Source: Hyphomicrobiaceae bacterium (lineage in GTDB: Bacteria; Pseudomonadota; Alphaproteobacteria; Rhizobiales; Hyphomicrobiaceae). Taken from it: a stretch of 55,747 nucleotides of DNA. Positions within the stretch are counted from its first letter, which is position 1. Each line of letters opens with the position of its first letter. Location of the stretch: the NCBI GenBank assembly GCA_025351355.1, contig JANXWC010000024.1, forward strand, positions 1-55,747. Reading direction: 5' to 3'. A program made the position numbers and the translations under genes. Of this stretch, positions 25,693 through 35,086 are shown in pieces. The notes below the pieces were generated by a model. The model ran no database searches. It was given only the letters and a program-made list of their open reading frames with translations, and was not told where the DNA came from.

Positions 25693-26046
25693 ATGGATGC
25701 TCTGAACTTACCCGTTCCAGATCCCAATCGGTCCCAGTTTCGCGCGGTCTGCGCCGTTTTTATCGACTTCGCGTTGGGACTGGCGCTGTTCTGCGTGGCG
25801 GTTGGCGCGTTATCCCTCGGACACGGACAAGCGGTTGCGGGATCGGCAGGATGGATCACCACGGTTGTGCCGGCAGCCAGCCATGTAGCACTCAATGCTA
25901 TTGATGTGCATCAACCCGGCCGGTTGGCGGCGCTCGTTGTGCTGGCGACGACGTTCGCTGCGATTACGGCGTTCAATTTGTCCATCGCTCGCCATCTGCG
26001 AACGGTCGCGGTTCCCGGCCAACACTCCACTGACAGCAGCCGTTGA
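25693..26046 (+). CDS. Small membrane protein, unknown function
   Basis: The 117-residue protein has two clear membrane segments (about residues 17-46 and 78-99) and no recognisable motif. AGGGAG at 25676-25681 precedes ATG 25693. It is divergent from the Bug gene, with about 290 bp of shared upstream DNA, and is followed on the same strand by another single-pass membrane protein, so the two may form a small operon. Composition is host-like. I do not recognise a family. Confidence 0.62.
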   Translation: MDALNLPVPDPNRSQFRAVCAVFIDFALGLALFCVAVGALSLGHGQAVAGSAGWITTVVPAASHVALNAIDVHQPGRLAALVVLATTFAAITAFNLSIARHLRTVAVPGQHSTDSSR

Positions 26047-26100
26047 TTGCCCTTTAATCGGCATATTCGCCACCCTATATACCTGCATCTGCAGCGGTTC

Positions 26101-26730
26101 ATGGAGCGGCCACTCATGGTGGGAAGATTGGAGACAGCGGCGCTGTCATTTTTGGGTCAATCGCTGAAGCAGTCTTCTCAAGCTACTTCTAACATCGTGC
26201 GGGCCATTGCCTGTTCGGCAATCGTTGTCGGCAGCACCGCAATTTTGTTATTTGGCACCGGTGCCGATACCGCAGATCGCTCGCTTAGAAGTGGATTGGC
26301 GTCCCTGACGTCAGCGTGGACAATCGCTTCACCGACAGCCCGCATCGCTCAGAGCGTTGACCGAGCGTTGACCTCACCCGTCGCTTGGCGCGTTAACGGA
26401 CAGAGCGGCGGCCGGCCGATTTCCGGTGATGAAGGTTTCTGGCTCAGTTCGCACGCGTTGGCCGGCAGCGTCAGCAACACCGTCCGCGTCGGCGATGCCA
26501 TGTCGCTCGCCGATCACAACTATGTCGTAACGGAGCTGAAGCCGATCGCCGGTGCTGCCAGCGAGGCGAGTGAAGATAAGGCACTGCCGGCCCTCACACT
26601 CGTCATCGCCCGCGAAGTTATGGCCAAGGACGCCGCGAACGCTGCTCCGGAACACGCTCCGCGAGTGCTGCGTTTTCTGATTGAGGCTGCGCCGGCGGGG
26701 ACGGTCGCCGGTCTGCACCGGGCCCTGTAG
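26101..26730 (+). CDS. Hypothetical single-pass membrane protein
   Basis: The product (about 209 residues from ATG 26101) has one hydrophobic segment near residues 33-52 (IVRAIACSAIVVGSTAILLF) and a mainly extracytoplasmic remainder without cysteines or known motifs. The C-terminal part, with VRVGDAMSLADHNYVVTELKPI, could be a small beta domain. The longest reading frame begins at TTG 26047 next to the stop of the upstream membrane gene; ATG 26116 is another option. Function unknown. Confidence 0.55.
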   Translation: MERPLMVGRLETAALSFLGQSLKQSSQATSNIVRAIACSAIVVGSTAILLFGTGADTADRSLRSGLASLTSAWTIASPTARIAQSVDRALTSPVAWRVNGQSGGRPISGDEGFWLSSHALAGSVSNTVRVGDAMSLADHNYVVTELKPIAGAASEASEDKALPALTLVIAREVMAKDAANAAPEHAPRVLRFLIEAAPAGTVAGLHRAL

Positions 26731-26787
26731 GTCTGGCTTTGGACTTGCTGTGCGCTTCTGAAACGCAGCATAAACCTGCGCGCGGCA

Positions 26788-27780
26788 TCACACGCGAAGC
26801 ACGTCCTTGTTGATGACGTTGCCAACGATTGGCCGACCGTCGAACACCGACAGCACGTTTTCCACCGATACAATTGACATCCGATCCAGCGCTTCGCGCG
26901 TAACGCCGGCCATGTGCGGCGCAAACACCACATTGGGTAGCTTGAACAGCGGATGATCGACGGGCGGCGGTTCCTGCTCAAGCACGTCCAGGCCGGCGCC
27001 GGCGATGCGCCCATGCTGCAGCGCGTCGAACAAAGCTGCTTCCTCGACTATGCCACCGCGTGCGGTGTTGATCAGCAGCGCCGTCGGCTTGAGCAACGCG
27101 AGCCGTGCAGCGTTGATCAGGCCAATGGTTTCCGGCGTGCGCGGGCAGTGCAAGGTCAGCACGTCGGCCATCGGCAGCGCGTCTTCCAGGCGCGCGACGG
27201 GCGTTGCGCCGGCAGCCTTGATGTCGGCGGGCGACGCGTAGGGATCATACACGTGCACGGCCATTTCCATCGCCAGCGCGCGACGAACGACGCGGGAGCC
27301 GATGCGGCCGAAGCCAACCACGACCATGGTCTTGCCGAAGATGTCACCTGGCATATCGCTCATGCGGGTCTGCCAGCGTCCCTCGCGCACGAGTTTGTCA
27401 TGCTCGCGCCCGCGCTTAATCAGCGAGAATATAAGATGGAATGCCTCCTCCGCGACGGACGGCGAATTGGCTGTGCCTGCCGTCATCAGCGGTATTCGCC
27501 GTGGCGCCAGCGACGGGATGTCGATCATGTCATAGCCGACGCCGATGCGGGCGACGACCTGTAATCCGGGTGCCGCCGGCACCTCCAGCGGTCCGACGCG
27601 CTGGGCGCCGAGAATGAGCGCGTTGATTTGCGGATTTTCTTTCAAGAAGGCCAGGAAATGATCGTGCGACGCGTGTGTTGCAAATGGCAGTTGCGTTACT
27701 TCTGGTCGCGCGGCGAGCATGGTGCGCGCGGTACTTGCCAATGACTCCTGATAGGCGACGACCTTGCTGTTCTTCGTCAT
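26788..27780 (-). CDS. D-isomer-specific 2-hydroxyacid dehydrogenase
   Basis: The 330-residue enzyme belongs to the family of phosphoglycerate, hydroxypyruvate and lactate dehydrogenases. The Rossmann loop is VVGFGRIGSRVVRRA, followed after about 20 residues by YDPYA, where the Asp indicates NAD preference. Catalytic residues lie in NTARGGIVEE (Arg), GLDVLEQEPP (Glu) and PHMAGVTREA (His). It lacks the C-terminal ACT domain of SerA, so it is probably not a regulated serine biosynthesis enzyme. The substrate is not determined. It lies downstream of dctA on the same strand, which may hint at organic-acid use. Confidence 0.92.
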   Translation of the reverse strand: MTKNSKVVAYQESLASTARTMLAARPEVTQLPFATHASHDHFLAFLKENPQINALILGAQRVGPLEVPAAPGLQVVARIGVGYDMIDIPSLAPRRIPLMTAGTANSPSVAEEAFHLIFSLIKRGREHDKLVREGRWQTRMSDMPGDIFGKTMVVVGFGRIGSRVVRRALAMEMAVHVYDPYASPADIKAAGATPVARLEDALPMADVLTLHCPRTPETIGLINAARLALLKPTALLINTARGGIVEEAALFDALQHGRIAGAGLDVLEQEPPPVDHPLFKLPNVVFAPHMAGVTREALDRMSIVSVENVLSVFDGRPIVGNVINKDVLRV

Positions 27781-27823
27781 GTGTTTCCTGCCCCTGCTGC
27801 TTTATCTACGGCCAATAGCCAAT

Positions 27824-27849
27824 TTGCGCCGGGCCGCGACCGGGCGCAA
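27824..27849 (-). terminator. Possible hairpin after dctA
   Basis: TTGCGCC and GGCGCAA form a 7-bp stem around a 12-base GC-rich loop, about 35 bases beyond the dctA stop on the minus strand. No T-run follows, so it may be a processing or partial termination site. Confidence 0.3.
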
Positions 27850-27884
27850 GGCTCAGCCGCTGTCCGCCATGCAGTGCCGCCGCC

Positions 27885-29252
27885 TCAAATCCGCAACGGC
27901 TTGAGCGGACCCGCCGCTTTCACTTCGTCCTCGATGAGGACCTGTTCGGGATGCTCGGCTTCCTCGACAGTCTCCCGGTTCAAGTGCTGTTGCATCCGTG
28001 CCACGTCGAGCGCATCCTCCCAGCGGGACACCACGATCGTCGCGACGCCATTGCCGATCAGGTTGGTCAGGGCACGCGCCTCTGACATGAAGCGATCGAC
28101 GCCGAGGATCAACGCGATCGAAGCCACCGGGATGGTGCCGACGCTGGCAAGCGTTGCCGCCAGCACGATGAAGCCTGAGCCGGTCACGCCGGCGGCCCCC
28201 TTCGAAGTCAGCAACAAGATCCCGACGATCCCGAGTTGCTGCCACAGCGACAGCTCGGTGTTGGTCGCCTGCGCCAGGAACAGGGCAGCCATCGTCAGAT
28301 AGATGCAGGTGCCATCCAGGTTGAACGAGTATCCGGTCGGGATCACCAGGCCGACCACGGATTTCTCGCACCCCAGCAGTTCCATCTTGGCGATCATGCG
28401 GGGCAGCACCGATTCAGACGACGAGGTGCCCAGCACGATCAGCAGTTCTTCCTTGATATAGCGGATGAATTTGAAAATATTGAAGCCGTTGAGCCAAGCC
28501 ATGCCGCCGAGCACCACGAAGATGAAGATGAGGCACGTGGCATAGAACGCGATCATCAGCTTGGCCAGCGACAGCAACGTCGCGACCCCGTACTTGCCGA
28601 TGGTGAACGCCATGGCGCCAAACGCGCCGATGGGCGCCACCTTCATGATGATACCGACAACCCCGAACAGGGCATGGCTGGTCTGATCGATGACGCCGAG
28701 CACCAGCTTACCGCGTTCGCCCAGTGCCTGCAGACCGAAGGCGAACAGGATCGCGAAAAACAGCACCTGCAGGATTTCACCCTGCGCGAAAGCACCCACG
28801 ACAGTATTTGGAATGATGTCCATCAGGAACAGCAGCGTGCTCTGTTCCTTGGACTTGGCGACGAAGCTGGTGATCGCCTTGGTGTCGATGCTCGTAGCAT
28901 CGATATTCATGCCGACGCCGGGCTGCAGGACGTTGGACACGACCAAGCCAATGATCAATGCCAGGGTTGTCACCAGCTCGAAGTAGGCCAGCGACTTCAA
29001 ACCGACACGGCCGACCTTCTTCATGTCCTGCATGCTGGCGATGCCATGCACCACCGTGCAGAAGATGATCGGCGCGATCACCATCTTGATCAGCTTGATG
29101 AAGGCGTCGCCGAGCGGCTTCATCTGCTCGCCGAGAGCGGGGTAGAAATGGCCGAGCAGCACGCCGACGGCAATTGCGGTGAGAACCTGGAGGTACAGGC
29201 TCTTGTAGAACGGCTTGCGCACGGTTGCGCTAGTTGCGTGCGAGGCTGGCAT
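27885..29252 (-). CDS. dctA: C4-dicarboxylate/H+ (Na+) symporter DctA
   Basis: DctA imports succinate, fumarate and malate in symport with cations, in the inner membrane. The 455-residue protein opens with [20 protein letters not shown] and [18 protein letters not shown], diagnostic for the DAACS family. Later it has [12 protein letters not shown] (the serine-rich re-entrant loop) and [17 protein letters not shown] followed by [20 protein letters not shown]. The divergent upstream region (29253-29608) is shared with metY. No dctBD two-component genes are present nearby. Confidence 0.95.
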   Translation of the reverse strand: MPASHATSATVRKPFYKSLYLQVLTAIAVGVLLGHFYPALGEQMKPLGDAFIKLIKMVIAPIIFCTVVHGIASMQDMKKVGRVGLKSLAYFELVTTLALIIGLVVSNVLQPGVGMNIDATSIDTKAITSFVAKSKEQSTLLFLMDIIPNTVVGAFAQGEILQVLFFAILFAFGLQALGERGKLVLGVIDQTSHALFGVVGIIMKVAPIGAFGAMAFTIGKYGVATLLSLAKLMIAFYATCLIFIFVVLGGMAWLNGFNIFKFIRYIKEELLIVLGTSSSESVLPRMIAKMELLGCEKSVVGLVIPTGYSFNLDGTCIYLTMAALFLAQATNTELSLWQQLGIVGILLLTSKGAAGVTGSGFIVLAATLASVGTIPVASIALILGVDRFMSEARALTNLIGNGVATIVVSRWEDALDVARMQQHLNRETVEEAEHPEQVLIEDEVKAAGPLKPLRI

Positions 29253-29608
29253 GCGAAGTTTCCCCCGGAAAGAGCGCTCAGCGCTAGTATGTTGATCTGT
29301 AAATTCGTCGGATTATGCGGCAGGTACCGAAACGAATTTACAAATCTGAATCTCACTAAAATTATCAGCCATTCTAGTGTCCTTGTCGATCGCGAAGTTT
29401 GCAAACAGCTGCCGTCCAATCGGGCGAACTTTGCGATCGGAACCCTAGTATAGCGGATAGGCATCGGGCGACTAGGGCTCTTCAATGGGTGTCGCGCAAT
29501 TTGCTTGAAACTATCGCCATTGTCGGCAAGCCGCTTGCCAATGGTGGGGTCTGTCACCTTATATGGCGCCGACGTACGCCAGCCCGTCCCCCAACCAAGG
29601 TGCTCGCC
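29253..29608 (+). promoter_or_regulatory. Structured region upstream of the O-acetylhomoserine sulfhydrylase gene
   Basis: Three inverted repeats follow one another in this 356-bp divergent region. The first pairs 29387-29402 with 29424-29439 (14 of 16 bases). The second pairs CCCTAG (29443-29448) with CTAGGG (29472-29477). The third is a compound stem, CCATT plus GGCAAG (29517-29530) pairing with CTTGCC plus AATGG (29534-29544), with a 3-base bulge and a CCG loop. It may be a leader RNA controlling a methionine gene. I could not match it to SAM-II or other known riboswitch cores. The left part probably holds dctA control sites. Confidence 0.4.
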
Positions 29609-30898
29609 ATGCCGACTACACCACCCCCGCCCGGCTTTGCCACGCTCGCCATTCACGCCGGGGCTGCACCCGATCCCGCAACCGGCGCACGGATCACGCC
29701 GATCTATCAGACGTCGGCCTACGTCTTCAACAGCGTCGACCATGCGGCGTCCCTGTTCGGGCTCGAGTCGTTCGGCAACATTTACACGCGCATCGGTAAC
29801 CCGACGCAGGCGGTGCTCGAGCAGCGCATTGCAGCCCTTGAAGGCGGCACGGCGGCGCTGGCCGTCGCGTCGGGTCACGCTGCGCAGTTGCTGGTGTTTC
29901 ATACGCTTATGGAAACGGGCGATCAGTTCGTCGCCGCGCGGCAACTTTATGGCGGCTCGGTCAATCAATTCAACCACGCGTTCAAGAAATTCGGTTGGGA
30001 GGTGGCGTGGGCTGATGGCACCGATCCTGAAAGTTTTGAACGCGCCATCACCCCCAAGACGCGTGCGCTGTTTTGCGAAAGTATCGCCAACCCCGGCGGC
30101 GTCATGATCGATATCGCCGCAATCGGGAAGATCGCGAAAAAACACGGGCTGCCATTCATCGTCGACAACACGCTGGCGTCGCCCTATCTTTGCCAACCCA
30201 AGCAGCACGGCGCCGACATCATCGTGCATTCGATGACCAAGTTTCTCGGCGGGCACGGCAACTCGATCGGCGGCGTGATTGTCGATTGCGGCACCTTCGA
30301 TTGGCTGAAGGCCAAGCATCGCTACAAGACGCTGGTCGAGCCGAACCCCAGTTACAACGGCATGACGCTCGGTGAGACGTTCGGCAACTTTGCCTTCGCG
30401 ATCGCCTGCCGCGTGATGGGCCTGCGCGATCTCGGCCCAGCCATTGCGCCGTTCAACGCGTTCCTGATTTTGACGGGCATTGAAACGCTGCCGCTGCGCA
30501 TGGAGAAGCATTGCGCAAACACGCTTGCAGTGGCTGGTCATCTCGCCAAGCATCCAAAGGTCGCGTGGGTGAATTACGCCGGCCTTGCCAGCAACAAGGA
30601 CAACGCCATTCAAAAGCGACTGGCGCCAAAGGGTGCGGGTGCCGTGTTCACGTTCGGGCTCAAAGGCGGCTATGCGGCGGGCGTGTCGCTGGTGTCGAAC
30701 GTCAAGCTGTTTTCGCATCTGGCCAACATCGGCGATACCCGTTCGTTGATCATCCACCCGGCATCGACGACGCACCGACAACTGACCGACGCTCAGCGCA
30801 TCGCTGCCGGCGCGGGGCCGGATGTGGTGCGCCTGTCGATCGGCATCGAGGACGCCGCCGATATCATCGGCGATCTCGATCAGGCGCTTGCTGGCTAG
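29609..30898 (+). CDS. metY: O-acetylhomoserine aminocarboxypropyltransferase (sulfhydrylase)
   Basis: This PLP enzyme makes homocysteine or methionine from O-acetylhomoserine and sulfide or methanethiol. The 429-residue product has the Cys/Met-metabolism fold: IYQTSAYVF at the N-terminus, YTRIGNPTQAVLEQRIAALE, the cofactor-stacking GGSVNQF region, FIVDNTLASPYLCQP with the PLP-binding Asp, and Lys211 in HSMTKFLGGHG as the Schiff-base residue. The family form with ~430 residues and HPASTTHRQL near the end fits MetY better than the shorter MetZ or MetB (about 390-400). ATG 29609 follows AAGG; the in-frame extension upstream lies in the structured leader. Confidence 0.92.
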   Translation: MPTTPPPPGFATLAIHAGAAPDPATGARITPIYQTSAYVFNSVDHAASLFGLESFGNIYTRIGNPTQAVLEQRIAALEGGTAALAVASGHAAQLLVFHTLMETGDQFVAARQLYGGSVNQFNHAFKKFGWEVAWADGTDPESFERAITPKTRALFCESIANPGGVMIDIAAIGKIAKKHGLPFIVDNTLASPYLCQPKQHGADIIVHSMTKFLGGHGNSIGGVIVDCGTFDWLKAKHRYKTLVEPNPSYNGMTLGETFGNFAFAIACRVMGLRDLGPAIAPFNAFLILTGIETLPLRMEKHCANTLAVAGHLAKHPKVAWVNYAGLASNKDNAIQKRLAPKGAGAVFTFGLKGGYAAGVSLVSNVKLFSHLANIGDTRSLIIHPASTTHRQLTDAQRIAAGAGPDVVRLSIGIEDAADIIGDLDQALAG

Positions 30899-30989
30899 AA
30901 CGACGAATTACGTTGCAATCTGCTGCCCCTGTCGTTGCCTCAATTGCAGTATTGAAATGCGATCGCGCGCGATGCGTCTTCGAGCCCCT

Positions 30990-31514
30990 ATGACCATCGA
31001 AATCGTCCCCATCCACTCCGACCATATCGAAGGCTTTCACGCCGCCCTCGACACCGTCGCGGGCGAAAGCCGCCGCCTTGCGATGACCGAGGCACCGCCG
31101 ATTGAACAGACACGCATATTCGTCATGACCAACATCGAGCGCGGGTTCCCGCAGTTTGTGGCGGTGTCGCTTGGCGAAGTCGTTGGGTGGTGCGATATTA
31201 TTCCGAAAGGCATGCCGAGCACTCGTCACTGCGGCGTCTTCGGCATTGCTGTTCTTCAGCCGTTTCGCGGGCGCGGCGTTGCCCGCGCACTGATTGGCGT
31301 GACACTGAGCGCCGCCCGGGCCTTTGGCTTGCAGCGCATCGAATTGACTGTGCACGCGGACAATACACGTGCGATGAGGCTTTACGAAAGGACCGGATTC
31401 GTCACTGAGGGCGTCATGCGCAAGGCACGACGGATCGATGGGCGTTACAGGGATGTTGTGATCATGGCCATTGCCGATTTCGATCGCTGGTCCGCTCCGG
31501 CGGTGAAAATATGA
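30990..31514 (+). CDS. GNAT family N-acetyltransferase
   Basis: The 174-residue protein has the GNAT core: the acetyl-CoA pyrophosphate loop [14 protein letters not shown] (motif A, with R-G-x-G-x-A), [21 protein letters not shown] (motif B, with the Asn and Tyr positions typical of RimI-like enzymes) and a preceding beta strand, FGIAVL. The acceptor could be a protein N-terminus, an amino acid or an antibiotic. It overlaps proB by 4 bp (ATGA), so it is translated together with the proline genes, though no role in proline synthesis is known to me. Confidence 0.9.
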   Translation: MTIEIVPIHSDHIEGFHAALDTVAGESRRLAMTEAPPIEQTRIFVMTNIERGFPQFVAVSLGEVVGWCDIIPKGMPSTRHCGVFGIAVLQPFRGRGVARALIGVTLSAARAFGLQRIELTVHADNTRAMRLYERTGFVTEGVMRKARRIDGRYRDVVIMAIADFDRWSAPAVKI

Positions 31515-32644
31515 TATCCAAAACCCGTTCCGAATGGACATCGGCGCGACGCATCGTCGTCAAGATTGGTTCGGCTTTGCTGGTCGATCGCGCGACGGGT
31601 CGATTGCGCGCGACGTGGCTGAATTCGCTGGCCGATGATGTCGCAGCGCTCGCGGTACAGGGCAAGGAGATCGTACTGGTATCGTCCGGCGCCATCGCCC
31701 TAGGACGCCATGTACTCGGTCTCGGCAACGGCGCGCTCGAACTGGAGCAAAGCCAGGCCGCCGCAGCCGTCGGGCAGATCTCACTGTCAGCGGCGTATCG
31801 CGAAGTATTCGCCGCGCGCGGACATTCGGTGGCGCAGGTGTTGCTGACGCTGGGCGATACCGAGGAACGCCGCCGCTATCTCAACGCCCGCCGCACCATC
31901 GATACGCTGCTCGCGCACAATGCTATCCCGGTCGTCAACGAGAACGACACCGTGGCCACCACCGAGATTCGCTATGGCGACAATGACCGTCTCTCGGCCC
32001 GCGTCGCCAGCATGATCACCGCCGATTGCCTGGTGTTGCTGTCGGACATCGACGGCCTCTACACAGCGCCGCCCGGCACGCGGCCCGATGCCACCCGCAT
32101 TGATGAAGTGCGCGCCATCACGCCGGAGATCGAGGCGATGGCGGGCGATGCCGGTTCCGAGTTGTCGCGTGGCGGCATGAAGACGAAGGTGGAGGCGGGC
32201 CGCATTGCATTAGGTTCGGGCATCCATATGGTCATTGCGTCGGGCAAGAATCTGCACCCGCTGCGTCAACTCGTCGAAGGCGCGCCGTGCACCTGGTTTA
32301 TCGCCAGCGCCGATCCGGTGGCCGCCCGCAAGCGCTGGATCGCCGGGCAGCTTGAACCCGCGGGCACCATCCACGTCGATGCCGGCGCTGAGAAGGCGCT
32401 GCTGTCGGGCAAGAGCTTGTTGCCGGCCGGCGTGAGCAAGGTCGAAGGCACGTTCCAGCGCGGCGATGCGGTGGTGATCAAATCGCCGACCGGCATGGAA
32501 CTGGGTCGCGGGCTTACGGCGTATGGTATCAACGAGGCGCGGCGCATCGCGGGCAAGAAATCCGGCGAAATTGCAGCCATTCTCGGCCACGGCGGCCGCG
32601 CCGAATTGATCCATCGCGACGACATGGCACTGCACCGCAGTTGA
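31511..32644 (+). CDS. proB: Glutamate 5-kinase
   Basis: ProB phosphorylates glutamate to gamma-glutamyl phosphate, the first step of proline synthesis. The 377-residue protein has an amino-acid kinase domain ([52 protein letters not shown]) and a C-terminal PUA domain from about residue 275, as in the long form of the enzyme. The kinase domain normally carries the proline feedback site. Its product is used by ProA, whose gene lies 589 bp downstream, separated by a HicB-HicA pair. Confidence 0.96.
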   Translation: MISKTRSEWTSARRIVVKIGSALLVDRATGRLRATWLNSLADDVAALAVQGKEIVLVSSGAIALGRHVLGLGNGALELEQSQAAAAVGQISLSAAYREVFAARGHSVAQVLLTLGDTEERRRYLNARRTIDTLLAHNAIPVVNENDTVATTEIRYGDNDRLSARVASMITADCLVLLSDIDGLYTAPPGTRPDATRIDEVRAITPEIEAMAGDAGSELSRGGMKTKVEAGRIALGSGIHMVIASGKNLHPLRQLVEGAPCTWFIASADPVAARKRWIAGQLEPAGTIHVDAGAEKALLSGKSLLPAGVSKVEGTFQRGDAVVIKSPTGMELGRGLTAYGINEARRIAGKKSGEIAAILGHGGRAELIHRDDMALHRS

Positions 32645-32682
32645 TAATGGCGCCGACCGATACCGACGGAAAGGTGATGTCG

Positions 32683-32910
32683 ATGGCGATCCATGAAGGT
32701 GTCGGGTTGTTTACCGCATTGATCAAGCATGTCGACCCTTGGTGGATCGGCTGGGTGGCGGAGATGCCGGGCGTCAATGGCCAGGAGGTAACGCGCGAGC
32801 AGTTGCTTATCAGCTTGCGCGCGGCGCTACACGACGCCCTGGAGATCAACCGCGGCGCAGCGTTCGATGCGGCAGGTGATGATTTTGTCTCGGCGGCGTT
32901 GCCGTCATGA
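32683..32910 (+). CDS. hicB: HicB-type antitoxin
   Basis: The predicted product (75 residues from ATG 32683) has the HicB pattern: a short beta sheet with WWIGWVAEMPGVNGQ, followed by a helix with REQLLISLRAALHDALEIN. HicB proteins neutralise HicA and usually repress their own promoter. AAGG lies 8 bases before ATG 32683; the frame is open back to 32641, touching the proB stop. It overlaps the hicA-like gene by 4 bp. The order antitoxin-toxin is the reverse of the classical hicAB locus but occurs in this subfamily. Confidence 0.8.
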   Translation: MAIHEGVGLFTALIKHVDPWWIGWVAEMPGVNGQEVTREQLLISLRAALHDALEINRGAAFDAAGDDFVSAALPS

Positions 32911-33098
32911 TGCGGCGTGATCTGATCGGTCATCTGATTAGGGCCGGTTGCCGGCTGGAGCGCGAAAGCGACCGCCACTCGTGGTGGCATAATCTTGAAC
33001 GCGACCGACGATCGGCGGTGCCGCGCCACTCCGAGATTGCTGGACCACTGGTGCAGAAGATCTGCCGGGACCTTCACATCGAGCCGCCCCACCCTTGA
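32907..33098 (+). CDS. hicA: HicA-type mRNA interferase toxin
   Basis: The 63-residue protein matches the HicA fold, a double-stranded-RNA-binding-like domain that cleaves mRNA. It has the N-terminal helix RDLIGHLIRAGCRL, the strand with the catalytic His position (RHSWWHN), then RRSAVPRHSEIAGPLVQKIC with a C-terminal helix. The variant with HSWW and AVPRH is one I recall from HicA proteins in several proteobacteria. Translation is coupled to hicB by an ATGA overlap. The pair is placed between proB and proA in the same direction. Confidence 0.82.
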   Translation: MMRRDLIGHLIRAGCRLERESDRHSWWHNLERDRRSAVPRHSEIAGPLVQKICRDLHIEPPHP

Positions 33099-33156
33099 CC
33101 CGACCAGCAACTTGATGTGTGTGGATCCTGAAAACCTATAGAAGACGGGGAGTTCG

Positions 33157-33197
33157 AGGGGTGTCCCCTTGAGCGGGTCGAAGGGCGGCAGCCCTTC
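33157..33197. repeat. Two small hairpins between hicA and proA
   Basis: AGGGG-TGT-CCCCT (33157-33169) and GAAGGGC-GGCA-GCCCTTC (33180-33197) form two compact stems in the 134-bp gap before proA. They may weaken read-through from hicBA or be part of a dispersed repeat. Neither is followed by a T-run. Confidence 0.55.
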
Positions 33198-33232
33198 TCG
33201 CGCCAGCGAATAACCGGGACGACTGACAGGTC

Positions 33233-34513
33233 ATGGAGACTCTAAACACCACAGACATTGCGGCCACTATGCTTAGCGTCGGCCAAGCCGCGCGCGCCGC
33301 ATCTCGTGACGTCGCGCTCGCTTCGACAGGCGCGAAGAATCGTGCGTTGAACACTGCGGCGATGGCGCTCCGCGGTCGTAGTGCCGCGGTCTTGCAGGCG
33401 AATGCCGCCGACCTCGACGCAGCCCGCGCACGCGGCACAACCGGATCGTTTCTTGATCGGCTGGCGCTCGATGGCAATCGTATCGACGCTATCGCGCAGT
33501 GTCTTGAGGATATCGCCGCGCTGCTCGATCCGGTCGGCGCCAAGATGGCCGAGTGGGTGAGGCCCAACGGATTGCAGATCAGCCGCGTGCGCACGCCGCT
33601 GGGTGTCATCGGCATCATCTTCGAAAGCCGGCCCAATGTGGTGGCCGATGCCGGAGGTCTGTCGCTGAAGGCTGGCAATGCCTGCATCCTGCGCGCGGGC
33701 TCTGAAAGCGTACAGTCGGCGCGCGCGATCCACGCCTGTCTCGTGGAAGGGTTGCAAACTGCGGACCTGCCGGCTGCAGCGATCCAACTCGTTCCCACAA
33801 CCGATCGTGCGGCGGTCGGCCTGATGCTCGGCGGCCTCGACGGCACCATCGATGTCATCGTGCCGCGTGGCGGCAAGAGCCTCGTGGCCCGCGTGCAGGC
33901 GGAGGCGCGCGTGCCCGTATTCGCCCACTTGGAAGGCATCTCCCACACCTACGTCGATCGCGATGCTGATCTGACCAAGGCGCTGGCCATCATCGTCAAC
34001 GCCAAGATGCGGCGCACTTCGGTGTGCGGCTCGACGGAATGCCTGCTGGTCGATCGGGCAGCGCCGGCCAACACTCTGCCGGCGCTGGTGCGCGCCTTGC
34101 TTGATGCGGGCTGCGAAGTCCGCGGCGATACTGCGGCACAGCAGGCCGATGCGCGGGTCAAGCCGGCCGCCGCCGATGACTTTGGCAAGGAATTCCTCGA
34201 TGCGATCATCGCTGTGAAAGTCGTCGATGGCGTCGATGGCGCGATCGCGCATATTGGGCGCTACGGGTCACAGCATACCGACTGCATCATCACCGAAAAT
34301 GCCGCCACCGCCGAGCGCTTCATCACCCGCGTCGATTCGGCGATCGTGCTGCACAATGCCTCCACCCAGTTCGCCGACGGCGGCGAGTTTGGCATGGGCG
34401 CCGAGATCGGCATCGCCACCGGCCGCATGCACGCGCGCGGCCCCGTCGGGGTCGAACAGCTGACAAGCTTCAAATACATCGTGCGCGGCACCGGCCAAGT
34501 GCGCCCGGGCTGA
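33233..34513 (+). CDS. proA: Gamma-glutamyl phosphate reductase
   Basis: ProA reduces gamma-glutamyl phosphate to glutamate semialdehyde with NADPH, the second step of proline synthesis. The 426-residue protein has the aldehyde dehydrogenase-like fold with [41 protein letters not shown], the catalytic Cys265 in [13 protein letters not shown], and the terminal block [16 protein letters not shown]. Its ATG lies 134 bp after the hicA stop. Expression probably depends partly on read-through from proB. Confidence 0.96.
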   Translation: METLNTTDIAATMLSVGQAARAASRDVALASTGAKNRALNTAAMALRGRSAAVLQANAADLDAARARGTTGSFLDRLALDGNRIDAIAQCLEDIAALLDPVGAKMAEWVRPNGLQISRVRTPLGVIGIIFESRPNVVADAGGLSLKAGNACILRAGSESVQSARAIHACLVEGLQTADLPAAAIQLVPTTDRAAVGLMLGGLDGTIDVIVPRGGKSLVARVQAEARVPVFAHLEGISHTYVDRDADLTKALAIIVNAKMRRTSVCGSTECLLVDRAAPANTLPALVRALLDAGCEVRGDTAAQQADARVKPAAADDFGKEFLDAIIAVKVVDGVDGAIAHIGRYGSQHTDCIITENAATAERFITRVDSAIVLHNASTQFADGGEFGMGAEIGIATGRMHARGPVGVEQLTSFKYIVRGTGQVRPG

Positions 34514-34521
34514 ATGACGCC

Positions 34522-35049
34522 TCAGCGCTTGCCGATCAGTTGGCTTTGCACGCCCGGTCCGAGCAGGGGCCGCTTCGATGATAGCACGCCGGAGTTGACG
34601 CCTGACCAGCCGATTTCACCGGAAAGCCGCCCGTATTCTATCTTGGGACAGCGGTTCATGATCACTTCCAGACCCGCCGCTTCGGCTTCAGCGGCAGCGA
34701 TGTCATTGCGCACGCCCAACTGCATCCAGATGACACGGGGTCGTAATTTCTCGCGCAAGGCGATCGTCTCGCGCACGATTGCGAGTGCTGCCGCCGAGTT
34801 GCGAAAAACATCGACCATGTCGACGGTGCCTTCGATGTCGGCGAGATCAGCCACCACCTTCTGGCCGCCGATCTCCTGGCCGGCCAAGCCCGGATTGACC
34901 GGAATGACGCGATAGCCTTTGGCGAGCAGATACTTCAACACGAAATAACTGGGTCGGCTGGTATTCGCCGACGCCCCGACCATCGCGATGGAGCGCACGC
35001 CGCCGAGGATCGCCGCGATCTGTGTATCGGCATAGGCCTTGGGCGCGGT
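34522..35049 (-). CDS. CoA-binding (YccU-like) protein
   Basis: The 175-residue protein is a single Rossmann-type CoA-binding domain: IAMVGASANTSRPSYFVLKYL at the N-terminus, RVIPVNPGLAGQEI, DMVDVFRNS and WMQLGVRND with the conserved block EVIMNRCPKIEYGRL near the end. Such proteins resemble the nucleotide-binding half of succinyl-CoA synthetase alpha but have no known enzyme activity. ATG 35049 (MTAPKAYAD) is preferred over the frame start at 35064. It lies just downstream of the PpiD-like gene on the same strand. Confidence 0.88.
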   Translation of the reverse strand, partial: TAPKAYADTQIAAILGGVRSIAMVGASANTSRPSYFVLKYLLAKGYRVIPVNPGLAGQEIGGQKVVADLADIEGTVDMVDVFRNSAAALAIVRETIALREKLRPRVIWMQLGVRNDIAAAEAEAAGLEVIMNRCPKIEYGRLSGEIGWSGVNSGVLSSKRPLLGPGVQSQLIGKR

Positions 35050-35086
35050 CATTGGCAATCTCAACGGCTACCGGTAAAACGCGCAG

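Noticed and set aside
26503-26519. Shared peptide between the 26101-26730 protein (AMSLADHN) and the srfB-operon membrane protein (ALSLADHN)
   Set aside because: The similarity stops after eight residues and the surroundings differ, so it is probably chance.
29490-29520. SAM-II riboswitch upstream of metY, suggested by GTCGCGCAATTTG
   Set aside because: The rest of the conserved SAM-II core and pseudoknot partner sequence could not be found.
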